From Neobacillus cucumis (GTDB lineage Bacteria; Bacillota; Bacilli; Bacillales; Cytobacillaceae): a DNA stretch of 64,000 nt. The number at the start of each line of letters is the position of its first letter. The stretch's first letter is position 1. The position numbers were made by a program, and so were the translations under genes. The notes under the pieces were generated by a model. That model was not told where the DNA came from. It did no database searches and saw nothing but the letters and a program-made list of their open reading frames with translations. Positions 1-8,192 of this stretch are shown piece after piece. The stretch covers positions 1 through 64,000 of the forward strand of contig NZ_PGVE01000065.1 in NCBI RefSeq assembly GCF_002860255.1, written 5' to 3'.

Positions 1-48
1 GGCTCGTCTTATGCTTGTCGGGGCTGATCAAGGCGCTTGCGCTTTTCT
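1..48 (+). repeat. 3' end of a Bacillus intergenic repeat element (bcr-like), truncated by the window edge
   Basis: The first 48 bases end in a GC-rich run, GGCGCTTGCGCTTTTCT, unlike the AT-rich DNA after it. The last 12 bases (37-48) recur exactly at 3431-3442 in a second element. From memory, this tail is the right end of a family of mobile intergenic repeats in Bacillus and relatives that also carry CTCGAGGTC. Only the right end is inside the window. Confidence 0.6.
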
Positions 49-155
49 AATTCCTTAATTTTCCTTCATAAAAGTTTAATAATTTTGAAACTACAAATGT
101 TGGAAATCGACTATGATGGTAATATAGGTTAATTTTTCTATGGGGAGGGAGTTAG

Positions 156-2216
156 GTGGCAGATACGAAATTTGTTAAAACAATTTGTGGTTATTGTGGT
201 ACTGGCTGCGGTCTTGTCTTAGAAGTGGCAGATAACAAAATCATGAAAATACGTGGAGACAAAGAAGCGCCAGTCAATAAAGGACAAACATGCGTAAAAG
301 GAGCATTTGCGTATGAATATGTTCATGCCAAAAGCCGATTAAATTCACCACTGATACGTAAATCGGGACAGCTTGTTGAAGCAACTTGGCAGGAGGCCTA
401 TCAATATATTGCTGAAAAGTTATCGGAGATTAAGACTACCTGGGGTTCAAATGCCATAAGTATGTTTGCGTGTGCGCGAAGTACTAATGAATCGAACTAT
501 GTTACACAAAAATTTATGCGAGCAGTTTTAAATAGTAATAATATTGATGGATGTAACCGAACGTGACACGCACCTAGTGTTGCCGGTCTGGCAACTATTT
601 TTGGAAGCGGTTCCCCTACAAATACACTTGAAGACTTTGATAGAGCTGAAGTATTACTTTTAATGGGTTCTAACACCACTGAAGCGCATCCTATCATTGC
701 TAATCGAATAAAGAAGGCCGCAAAGGCAGGATTAAAAATCATTGTCATAGATCCAAGAAAAATTGATATGGTTAAATCAGCACACCGACACTTACAGATT
801 AAAATAGGTACGGATATCGCTCTTATAAATGCGATGATTCGAGTTATCATAAAAGAAGGTCTTTACAATTCCGAGTTTATTAAGAAATTTACCATTGATT
901 TTGATCGGTTAGTTAGTCAGGTAGAGCCATATACTCCGGAGTATGCGGCTATGATTACGGGCCTTTCGTCTGAAGATATCGTAACAACTGCCAGGGAGTA
1001 TGCAGCATCTAATGGTTCAATGATAGCCTATACGCTTGGTATTACTGAACATCATTGCGGTGTAAATAACGTTTTTGATATTGCCAATTTAGCACTATTA
1101 ACAGGAAATATTGGAAAGCCCGGTACAGGGATTATGCCGTTAAGAGGACAGAACAATGTTCAAGGTGCCGGTGATATGGGAGGCCTTCCTAATCAATTAG
1201 CAGGTTCGATGAGTTTAGCTAATGATGAATTTCGTGAACGCTATGAACATGCTTGGGGAATCGAGTTAAATCCACACCCGGGTGATACGCAAACCCGTAC
1301 TTTTGACAACTTGGAAATGGGTGAGCTAAAGGCACTATATATTATAGGGGAAAATCCACTTCTAGCAGATGTTCACATGAATCATACGAAATCATTATTG
1401 GAGAAACTGGATTTATTAATTGTTCAGGACATCTTCTTAACAGAATCGGCTCAAATGGCAGATGTTGTATTACCTGCCCGCTCTTGGGGAGAGGTGAATG
1501 GAACGTATACCAATACAGATAGACGAATACAGCGTGTCCGTAAAGCAGTTGATCCACACCCGAATACAAAAGAAGACTGGGAAATACTGTGCGAACTCGC
1601 AACTGAAATGGGTTATCCAATGCATTATGAAAGCAGTGAAGAAATTTGGAATGAGGTTAGAAAGCTTGCGTGGGAGATGTATGGTGGAATTTCCTACGAA
1701 CGTCTTGAAGAAGCGTATAGCATCCACTATCCATGTCCAGATAAGAATCATCCAGGTACATTCATTTTACATGAACGGTTTCACATGCAGGTTCCGGATG
1801 TGAAAAAGTCTTCATTTGTTCCAGTTGACTTTACAGAGCCACTAGAACTCCCAGACAGGGATTATCCGTTTACTTTAACAACAGGCCGGCGTTATGAGTC
1901 CTATAATACCCATTCACAGACACGCTATTATGCAGCAGGAGTGAAAGTAAAACAAAAAGAGGAGACAGTTGATATCCATCCTGAAGATGCCAGGGTGCTT
2001 GGAATAGAAGACGGTGAGGTGGTTCTGGTACGTTCTCGCAGGGGAGAGCTGCAGGTGAAGGCCAAAATTACGGAACAAGTGGTCCCAGGTCTTGTATTTA
2101 TGAGCTTCCATTGGAGTGAAACTCCAACTAATGTATTAACATTAAATGAATATGACCCCATCTCAGGTACTGCCGAATACAAAGCTTGTGCAGTTGCGAT
2201 TTCTAAGGGGTCTTAA
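156..2216 (+). CDS. fdhF: Formate dehydrogenase alpha subunit, selenocysteine-containing (UGA at 564-566 read as Sec)
   Basis: Molybdopterin oxidoreductase oxidising formate to CO2; 686 residues when the in-frame TGA at 564-566 is read through. The frame is identical on both sides of the TGA, and the flanking residues (CNRT-U-HAPSVAGLA) match the family active site, placing Sec at residue 137 as in E. coli FdhH (Sec140). A [4Fe-4S] motif is present (Cys11, Cys14, Cys18, Cys46), followed by the molybdopterin domains and a C-terminal dinucleotide-binding domain (about 570-680). Length fits FdhH (715); the N-terminal ferredoxin-like extension of the B. subtilis YjgC/YrhE type is absent. The start is GTG at 156 after GGGGAGGGAG. 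A hairpin with the bacterial SECIS loop follows the TGA. It should not be split into two genes or called a pseudogene. Electron acceptor partners are not visible here. Confidence 0.92.
564..595 (+). promoter_or_regulatory. Bacterial SECIS element directly downstream of the Sec UGA
   Basis: The UGA (564-566) is followed after 12 nt by a perfect 6-bp stem, GUUGCC (579-584) with GGCAAC (590-595), closed by the loop GGUCU (585-589). E. coli fdhF has a 17-nt SECIS minihelix 11 nt after its UGA with the same GGUCU loop, which binds SelB. Here the minihelix is also 17 nt. Within a coding sequence, its position, size and loop are strong support for selenocysteine insertion. Confidence 0.9.
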
Positions 2217-2230
2217 AATACTATAATAAA

Positions 2231-2266
2231 AATAGTGCAGGTATAATGTACTGCACTATTTTTTGT
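2231..2266 (+). terminator. Intrinsic terminator after the formate dehydrogenase gene
   Basis: A perfect 10-bp stem (AATAGTGCAG at 2231-2240 with CTGCACTATT at 2251-2260) is followed by TTTT. It ends the transcript 15 bases after the stop codon, so no further fdh gene is cotranscribed downstream. Confidence 0.9.
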
Positions 2267-2422
2267 ATAAACTATTATTTTGAAAATTCTGTTATCTAGA
2301 AATACTATTGTAATATAATTGCCATTCTTGTAAAGGAATTAACATCCCCCTGTTCTTTTTCTAGGAAAAAAACATGTTATGATGAGAACAGTTAGCAGCG
2401 AAAGAACATGGGAGGAATAGAA

Positions 2423-3307
2423 ATGATAAAACAAATAAAAGCATTCCTAGCAGTTGCAGCACTCTCAGGGACTGTAGGCGCTACTGTACATGCGGAAGAA
2501 ATTACTGTTCAAAAAGGGGATACTCTTTGGGATTTATCGCAAGTACATAATACATCTGTAGAAAATATCCAAAATTGGAATCATCTTTCTACTGACCTGA
2601 TTCATCCGGGAGATGTATTAACTATTGCAACGGAAAAACAATATACAGTTCAGCAGGATGATACACTAGGAGATATTGCTTTAAAATATCAAGTACAAGT
2701 AAACCAAATAAAAGATTGGAATCAATTAAATACAGATCTTATACATCCAGGATTAAATTTAATCATTTATGACGAAGTAGTCGATAGTGTTAAAAATGTT
2801 GAGGCAGATCGTCTTAAAGAGGAAGAGACAGATAAAGGAAATAATCTTGAAAAGCCTGTTGCAAAATCAATTGTAACCTCAACTGAAGCGAATAAGACAA
2901 TTACCCCGGAACCAGTACCGGCTGCAGAGCCTGTTAAACCAGTTTCAGTAAGCAAACCTGCTGCACCAGCTCCAGTTTCACAACCGGTAAAGGCAGAAAG
3001 CAGTGAGGAAAATAACTCAAAAGAAATTACGGTTAAAGCAACAGCCTATACAGCTTCATGTGAAGGATGTTCAGGCACAACAGCAACGGGTGTGGATTTA
3101 AAAGCCAATCCTGATGCTAAAGTCATTGCCGTTGACCCAAAAGTTATTCCACTTGGAAGTAAAGTTTACGTAGAAGGTTACGGAGTGGCTACTGCCGCAG
3201 ATACTGGCGGCGCCATCAAAGGAAACAGGATCGATGTATTTATACCTACAGAGCACGAGGCACTAAAATGGGGTAAAAAGCATATTACAGTTAAAATAAT
3301 AGATTAA
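2423..3307 (+). CDS. Secreted cell-wall protein with two LysM repeats and a C-terminal 3D domain (YocH-like)
   Basis: 294 residues. The start is ATG 2423, seven bases after GGAGGAA; an ATG 15 bases upstream in frame has no ribosome binding site. Residues 1-24 form a signal peptide ending in VHA. Two LysM peptidoglycan-binding repeats follow (about 26-67 and 72-113, each with a DTL core), then a Pro/Ala/Lys-rich linker, then a 3D domain (about 200-294) with the conserved aspartates in AVDP, ADTGG and IDVF. 3D domains occur in peptidoglycan lytic enzymes of the MltA/Sps fold. B. subtilis YocH has the same order and size and is a WalR-controlled autolysin. The gene is monocistronic and flanked by terminators. 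Confidence 0.88.
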   Translation: MIKQIKAFLAVAALSGTVGATVHAEEITVQKGDTLWDLSQVHNTSVENIQNWNHLSTDLIHPGDVLTIATEKQYTVQQDDTLGDIALKYQVQVNQIKDWNQLNTDLIHPGLNLIIYDEVVDSVKNVEADRLKEEETDKGNNLEKPVAKSIVTSTEANKTITPEPVPAAEPVKPVSVSKPAAPAPVSQPVKAESSEENNSKEITVKATAYTASCEGCSGTTATGVDLKANPDAKVIAVDPKVIPLGSKVYVEGYGVATAADTGGAIKGNRIDVFIPTEHEALKWGKKHITVKIID

Positions 3308-3338
3308 AAAACCTGCCTATTTGAAGGCAGGTTTTTTT
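3308..3338 (+). terminator. Intrinsic terminator
   Basis: An 11-bp stem (AAAACCTGCCT at 3308-3318 with AGGCAGGTTTT at 3325-3335) with a six-base loop and seven T residues lies directly after the LysM-3D stop codon. Confidence 0.92.
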
Positions 3339-3360
3339 GTTTTAAGATAAGAAAGTATAA

Positions 3361-3442
3361 ATATCGACTTCGAGAATTGTCAATCTCCAGGCACCATCGG
3401 CTCGAGGTCACAAGCCAATTGGCGGGTGCCTTGCGCTTTTCT
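3361..3442. repeat. Degenerate bcr-like intergenic repeat
   Basis: A GC-rich block between convergent genes carries CTCGAGGTCACAAGCC and ends with TTGCGCTTTTCT, the same terminal 12 bases as the element at 1-48. AGGCACC (3389-3395) can pair with GGTGCCT (3425-3431), so the core can fold as a hairpin. It looks like an internally shortened copy of the same repeat family. Confidence 0.6.
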
Positions 3443-3445
3443 TAA

Positions 3446-4747
3446 TTAACTCGCTTGTTTTACTACTGGTTTTACAACAGTTGATTTTCTTTGATAGAAG
3501 AACCAGTTTAGGGCAAATGCGATGACATAGAAACCAATAAAGAAGTAGAATGCAGTAACGTAAGTTCCTGTTGCATTAATAGACCATCCGAAAAGTTTTG
3601 GAATAAAGAATGATCCATAGGCTGCGAATGCAGCTGAGAACCCGATAACAGGTGCTGCTTCTTTTGGAATAAAGATATTTGGAATCATTTGGAATGTTGA
3701 GCCTGATCCAATACCTGATGCTAGGAAAAGTATTAAGAAAGAGAACAAAAATCCATTAAATTGTTTTCCATTTAAGAAGAAAATGACACCTGCTGCGCCA
3801 ATACCCATTATTACTAATACAAAGGCAGTCACTTTTGCTCCGCCAAGCTTATCTGCCATCCATCCACCTACAGGTCTAGCTGCTGCTGCAACTAATGCGC
3901 CAAGGAAGGCAAGTGAAAGATGTTCAGGGAATTGTGATTTCAAAAGAAGCGGGAAGGCCGCAGAGTATCCAATAAATGAACCAAAGGTAGCTACATATAG
4001 AGCAGTCATAATCCAAGTATGCTTACGTTTTACAATAACAAATTGATCGGCAAAAGATTGTTTTGCACCTGGAACGTTATCCATCTTAAAAATCGCTAGA
4101 ATAGTCATAATGGCAATAGGGATTACCCAAATAAAAGCAGCATTTTGTAACCAAAGTGACTGACCATTTGCTAAAACTTGTTTTCCTCCGACTAAAGCAA
4201 AAGTTCCTGAAGTAATAATCAATGGAGTAACAAATTGAACGACTGAAACTCCCATATTGCCTAAACCGCCATTAATTCCAAGAGCAGTACCTTTTTCTTT
4301 TTTAGGAAAGAAAAAGCTAATATTAGCAGATGAAGATGAGAAGTTTCCTCCGCCAAGGCCACAAAGTGCAGCGAGTAATAACATGACGGAATATGGTGTG
4401 TCAGGATTTTGTACAGCGAAACCAATTCCAATTGCAGGGATGGCAAGAATGGCAGTAGAGATAACGGTCCAGTTCTTACCACCAAAAAATCCTACTGCAA
4501 ATGTATAAATGAATCGAAGTGTGGCACCGACAAGTCCTGGGATAGCGGCTAGTGTTAATAATTGTTCCTCTGTAAAATGAAAACCTACATCGTTAAGTCT
4601 TACTGCTACAACCGACCAAATTTGCCAAACAATAAAGGCTAGCATAAGTGACGGTACGGAGATCCATAAATTTCTACGAGCGTGTTTTTTTCCTTCGGCT
4701 TTCCAGAACTTTTCATCTTCCGGATTCCAATAATTAATTCGGGCCAT
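3446..4747 (-). CDS. narK: Nitrate/nitrite transporter, NarK family (MFS)
   Basis: A 433-residue major facilitator protein moving nitrate and/or nitrite across the cytoplasmic membrane. The N-terminal motif (NYWNPEDEKFWKAEGKKHA then RNLWISVPSL) and the glycine-rich nitrate signatures GGGNFSSS and NGGLGNMGVS are characteristic of NarK/NarU. About 12 membrane segments are visible. The ATG is preceded by TTAGGGGGAAA. The promoter region carries a perfect Fnr-type palindrome (4835-4856), fitting anaerobic induction. A second, PAS-fused NarK-like gene lies upstream in the same orientation behind its own terminator, so the two are separate transcription units. No nitrate reductase genes are in the window. 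Confidence 0.93.
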   Translation of the reverse strand: MARINYWNPEDEKFWKAEGKKHARRNLWISVPSLMLAFIVWQIWSVVAVRLNDVGFHFTEEQLLTLAAIPGLVGATLRFIYTFAVGFFGGKNWTVISTAILAIPAIGIGFAVQNPDTPYSVMLLLAALCGLGGGNFSSSSANISFFFPKKEKGTALGINGGLGNMGVSVVQFVTPLIITSGTFALVGGKQVLANGQSLWLQNAAFIWVIPIAIMTILAIFKMDNVPGAKQSFADQFVIVKRKHTWIMTALYVATFGSFIGYSAAFPLLLKSQFPEHLSLAFLGALVAAAARPVGGWMADKLGGAKVTAFVLVIMGIGAAGVIFFLNGKQFNGFLFSFLILFLASGIGSGSTFQMIPNIFIPKEAAPVIGFSAAFAAYGSFFIPKLFGWSINATGTYVTAFYFFIGFYVIAFALNWFFYQRKSTVVKPVVKQAS

Positions 4748-4809
4748 TTGTATTTCCCCCTAAATTTTAATTTTATTTAATTTGATCGCATTGTGCTGCT
4801 TGTGTAATT

Positions 4810-4856
4810 ACTATAAACTACATGCAAACCTCAATTTTGTGACGAACGTCACAAAA
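4810..4856 (-). promoter_or_regulatory. Fnr-type operator and -10 box of the narK promoter
   Basis: A perfect 22-bp palindrome at 4835-4856 (TTTTGTGAC-GAAC-GTCACAAAA) contains TGTGA-N6-TCACA, the B. subtilis Fnr consensus. On the minus strand a TATAGT -10 lies at 4815-4810. The palindrome centre is therefore near -42, the class II activator position, and the start would fall near 4804, about 55 bases before the narK ATG. Fnr control is inferred from the site; no fnr gene is present here. Confidence 0.75.
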
Positions 4857-4913
4857 GTAGTGAAGGAAATGTGAACACGGACAGTTAGACAAAAAGTTGT
4901 AAAATTTACGGCA

Positions 4914-4943
4914 AAACAAAAAAATCCTCAGGTTTGAGGATTT
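4914..4943 (-). terminator. Intrinsic terminator of the MFS-PAS gene
   Basis: Read on the minus strand, a 9-bp stem (4922-4930 with 4935-4943) with a four-base loop is followed by a T-rich run (complement of 4914-4924). It lies 20 bases past the stop of the upstream minus-strand gene. Confidence 0.85.
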
Positions 4944-4963
4944 CTAATAGTTTCATTATTTTC

Positions 4964-6460
4964 TTATAACCGATCCTTGGGTTCGTAAAACATAGCTACA
5001 TAGTTCTTAATAGAACCGGCATCATCTTTAATGGCGGTAATAGTAAGCCACTCTTTGTAAATTTCGTTATTTTTACGCTTATTCCAAATAATGCCCTCCC
5101 AATACCCTTTCGTCAATAAACTTTCCCACATGCTTCTATAGTAATCATTGTTATGTTCACCGGATTGAAGGACACTTGGTGTTTTTCCAACTACGTCCTC
5201 TAATTTATAACCAGTGATTCTAGAAAAGGCAGGATTAACATTTTGAATGATCCCATTTGCATCAGTAATACATATACCATCAATGGAGTGATAAACTATT
5301 TTTTGTGAAAGTTCGAGTTTATCTTGATAAAATAACCAAATTACAATTACGAGGCTTGCTAATGAAAACTCAGAAAGAGACATAAAACCGATCGCATAGT
5401 GTCCAGTCCAATTATAGAAGATCGTTAGGATTAAAGGAGGAAAAAATCCTCCTAAACCACCAATTGCTGAAACAATTCCATTGACAATTCCAGCTTGCTT
5501 AGAGAAATAAAGGGGTACTAATTTAAAGATTGCCCCATTACCAATTCCTGCAAAAAAGGCTACAAGTAAACATCCAAATGAGTAAATAGGTAAGGATGGT
5601 GTAAATGATAATAGAAAACCTGCAAAAGTTAAGCTGAAGAAAACTACCATAAGGATTAATAATGGATTAATCTTATCGCTAAGCCAGCCACCCACTGGCC
5701 GAAAGAAGGTAGCTAGAGCGATAAAACCAGCTGTTCGAATTCCAGCATCCATTTTATCTAATTCAAAATGGGTTACTAAAAAGGATGGCAAATAGATAGT
5801 AAAAGCAACAAAAGCACCGAATGTTACAAAGTAAAACAAGCTTAATACCCATAGCTTTGGATTTTTATATACCCCTTTAATTTGCACAGATAAGGAATGG
5901 GTGATTTTTCGTTCTTGCTTATCACCAAATATAAAATTAAGTATTGAAAATAGAAGTACCAAGATAAAAAAGAATTTTACAGTATTTCTCCATCCAAAAG
6001 TGGTAGCAAGGAAAGGTGCCATAAAAGAGGTAATCGCTGTGCCGATATTTCCAGCTCCATAAATCCCGTTAATCAATCCATGTTTTGTTTTTACGTAATA
6101 TTTTGGTAAAGAAGTAACACCCACTGAAAAAACCGCACCGCCTAATCCCAGCATTAGACCGCCCAAAATGATCATCCATAATGAGTTTGAGTAACTAATG
6201 ATAACTATGGGTATAAGAAGAATGAGAAAGCTCAGGCAAAATAAAATTCTGGCTCCATATTTATTGGTCCAATAACCTATTGGAACCCGAAGGGTGGAAC
6301 CAAGTATGACTGGAACAGCAGTTGCCCATGCAATTTCAGTTGAAGTTAAATGAATATCTTCCTTAATAAATGGCATAAGTGAAGAAATAATTACCCAAAC
6401 CATAAACCCTGCTACAAGACTACTTGTTTGAATGAATAGTTGTTTTGTTCCTATTTTCAT
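4964..6460 (-). CDS. NarK-like MFS transporter fused to a C-terminal PAS domain
   Basis: 498 residues. The ATG at 6460 has AGGGGG six bases upstream; an ATG at 6466 abuts the site and is less likely. Residues 1 to about 383 form a 12-segment major facilitator domain with nitrate-porter-like glycine motifs (GLGGAVFSVGVTSLP and NGIYGAGNIGTA). From about 384 a PAS domain follows (ITDANGIIQNVNPAF, ITGYKLEDVVGKTP, then EWLTITAI), of the type found in front of GGDEF or kinase modules, but the protein ends with it. The substrate is probably nitrate, nitrite or a similar anion. The PAS may sense a ligand or redox state and gate transport; that is inference. It has its own terminator and sits upstream of narK on the same strand. 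Confidence 0.85.
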   Translation of the reverse strand: MKIGTKQLFIQTSSLVAGFMVWVIISSLMPFIKEDIHLTSTEIAWATAVPVILGSTLRVPIGYWTNKYGARILFCLSFLILLIPIVIISYSNSLWMIILGGLMLGLGGAVFSVGVTSLPKYYVKTKHGLINGIYGAGNIGTAITSFMAPFLATTFGWRNTVKFFFILVLLFSILNFIFGDKQERKITHSLSVQIKGVYKNPKLWVLSLFYFVTFGAFVAFTIYLPSFLVTHFELDKMDAGIRTAGFIALATFFRPVGGWLSDKINPLLILMVVFFSLTFAGFLLSFTPSLPIYSFGCLLVAFFAGIGNGAIFKLVPLYFSKQAGIVNGIVSAIGGLGGFFPPLILTIFYNWTGHYAIGFMSLSEFSLASLVIVIWLFYQDKLELSQKIVYHSIDGICITDANGIIQNVNPAFSRITGYKLEDVVGKTPSVLQSGEHNNDYYRSMWESLLTKGYWEGIIWNKRKNNEIYKEWLTITAIKDDAGSIKNYVAMFYEPKDRL

Positions 6461-6714
6461 GTTCATCCCCCTGTAAGGCCGTTCCTCGTAGTATTCCTTA
6501 AGGATCTTGATAAATTTAAAAGCTGGAATCTATCGGATTCCCTAAAGTATTATAAGCCAGAATAATGAAGAATACAGTGAGGTTCGACACTACTGAAGAA
6601 ATATATTTACATATTTTAAACGTAGTTGTATATTTTTCCTGTAATATGTAGTTTACCAATTCATTTTAAAAAAGTGTATTTTACAAAAATAACCATAAGA
6701 TTGGAAAGGATAAT

Positions 6715-8052
6715 ATGAATCCAAAAAAAGCGTTTTTTGATCCTCCTAAAATCCTTGTTTTGGGATTTGCTTCGATTATTTTAATAGGTGCATGTTTGTT
6801 AACTCTTCCTGTTGCTACCACCAATGGGCAAGGGTTAAACTTTTTAAATGCAATCTTCACAGCTACTTCAGCAACTTGTGTAACAGGTCTTGTAGTTGTA
6901 GATACAGGTACAACATTTACATTTTTGGGTCAGGTTGTCATATTATCGATGATTCAAGTTGGAGGACTTGGATTTATGACATTTGCAACATTTTTTGCAT
7001 TCTTATTAGGAAAAAAAATATCGTTAAAAGAGAGAATATTACTTCAAGAATCCTTAAATAATCTTTCGATGGAAGGAATTGTCAGGTTAGCGAGAAGGAT
7101 TTTAATTTTTACGTGTGTAATCGAATTTATTGGTGCATTGATATTATCCATTCGATTTTCCTTTGACATGCCGTTAAAAAAGGCGATTTACTTTGGTATT
7201 TTTCATTCCATTTCTAATTTTAACAATGCCGGATTTGATTTAATGGGGGAATTCCATAGTTTAACTGATTATGTGGATGATCCTATCGTTACATTAACGG
7301 TCTGTGGATTAATTATTTTAGGTGGAATTGGCTTTATTGTAATGAATGAACTTTTTGAGTATCGAAAAATTAAGCGCGTTTCACTGCATACTAAAATTGT
7401 ACTCTTAACAAGCGCAATACTGGTAATAGTCGGAACAATCGGGATTTTTTTATTTGAGTATTCAAACGATCTGACATTAAAGCCATTATCTCTCTCAGGT
7501 AAAATACTAGGGTCGCTTTTTCAATCTGTCACTGCTAGAACCGCCGGAGCGAATACGCTAAATATTGGAGATTTAACTCAATCCAGCTCATTGTTAATTA
7601 TTCTGCTCATGTTTATTGGTGCGTCACCTGGCTCCACGGGGGGCGGTATTAAAACGACTACCTTTACCACATTACTAGGTGCAGTTTGGTCGCAAATCCG
7701 CGGGAAAGAAGATGTTATTTTTTATCGTCAGCGTATCGAATATGAAACCATTTATAAAGCACTGACAGTAACATTTAGTGGATTATTTCTTGTCCTGATC
7801 ATGACTCTTGTTTTAACCATATCCGAACATGGTCATGATTTTTTAACAATACTTTTTGAGGTTACCTCTGCTTTTGCAACTGTGGGACTATCAATGGGGT
7901 TAACGCCTGAACTATCACCAATTGGCAAGATATTAATTATTTTCACCATGTTTGCCGGAAGGGTGGGACCATTAACCATTGCTTTTGCGGTAACCATGAG
8001 GAGAAACCCTGACCCGTTTCGTTATCCTAAAGGTAAGATCATGATTGGATAG
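6715..8052 (+). CDS. Ktr potassium uptake system, membrane subunit (KtrB/KtrD family)
   Basis: 445 residues, the length of B. subtilis KtrB. The four TrkH/KtrB pore-loop repeats with their filter glycines are visible: TSATCVTGLVVVDTG, FNNAGFDLMG, TARTAGANTL and FATVGLSMGLTPE. GASPGSTGGG matches the intramembrane gating-loop region. The protein conducts K+ as a dimer gated by a cytosolic RCK ring (KtrA or KtrC), which is not encoded nearby, so this orphan arrangement resembles ktrD or ktrC/D split loci. GGAAAGGA precedes the ATG and a terminator follows. Whether it is KtrB or KtrD cannot be decided from the sequence alone. Confidence 0.9.
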   Translation: MNPKKAFFDPPKILVLGFASIILIGACLLTLPVATTNGQGLNFLNAIFTATSATCVTGLVVVDTGTTFTFLGQVVILSMIQVGGLGFMTFATFFAFLLGKKISLKERILLQESLNNLSMEGIVRLARRILIFTCVIEFIGALILSIRFSFDMPLKKAIYFGIFHSISNFNNAGFDLMGEFHSLTDYVDDPIVTLTVCGLIILGGIGFIVMNELFEYRKIKRVSLHTKIVLLTSAILVIVGTIGIFLFEYSNDLTLKPLSLSGKILGSLFQSVTARTAGANTLNIGDLTQSSSLLIILLMFIGASPGSTGGGIKTTTFTTLLGAVWSQIRGKEDVIFYRQRIEYETIYKALTVTFSGLFLVLIMTLVLTISEHGHDFLTILFEVTSAFATVGLSMGLTPELSPIGKILIIFTMFAGRVGPLTIAFAVTMRRNPDPFRYPKGKIMIG

Positions 8053-8062
8053 ACAATTCAGG

Positions 8063-8095
8063 AGATTCCTGTTTAAACCAACAGGGATCTTTTTA
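8063..8095 (+). terminator. Intrinsic terminator after the Ktr gene
   Basis: AGATTCCTGTT (8063-8073) pairs with AACAGGGATCT (8080-8090), 11 bp with one G-U pair, and is followed by TTTT. Confidence 0.85.
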
Positions 8096-8192
8096 TATAT
8101 GTAATAACCCGAAAATCTAATTGTTCAGAATTTATGGTAATGTTGTGTTAAAATTTAGGAATCAACTATACGGATAATTAGGAGTGAATAGG

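Noticed and set aside
156..2216. Interpretation of fdhF as a pseudogene or two separate genes
   Set aside because: The frame is continuous across the TGA, which lies at the conserved Sec position and is followed by a SECIS hairpin.
2300..2400. WalR box upstream of the YocH-like gene
   Set aside because: Two TGTAA-type half-sites are present but 14 bases apart instead of 5, so the match to TGTWAH-N5-TGTWAH fails.
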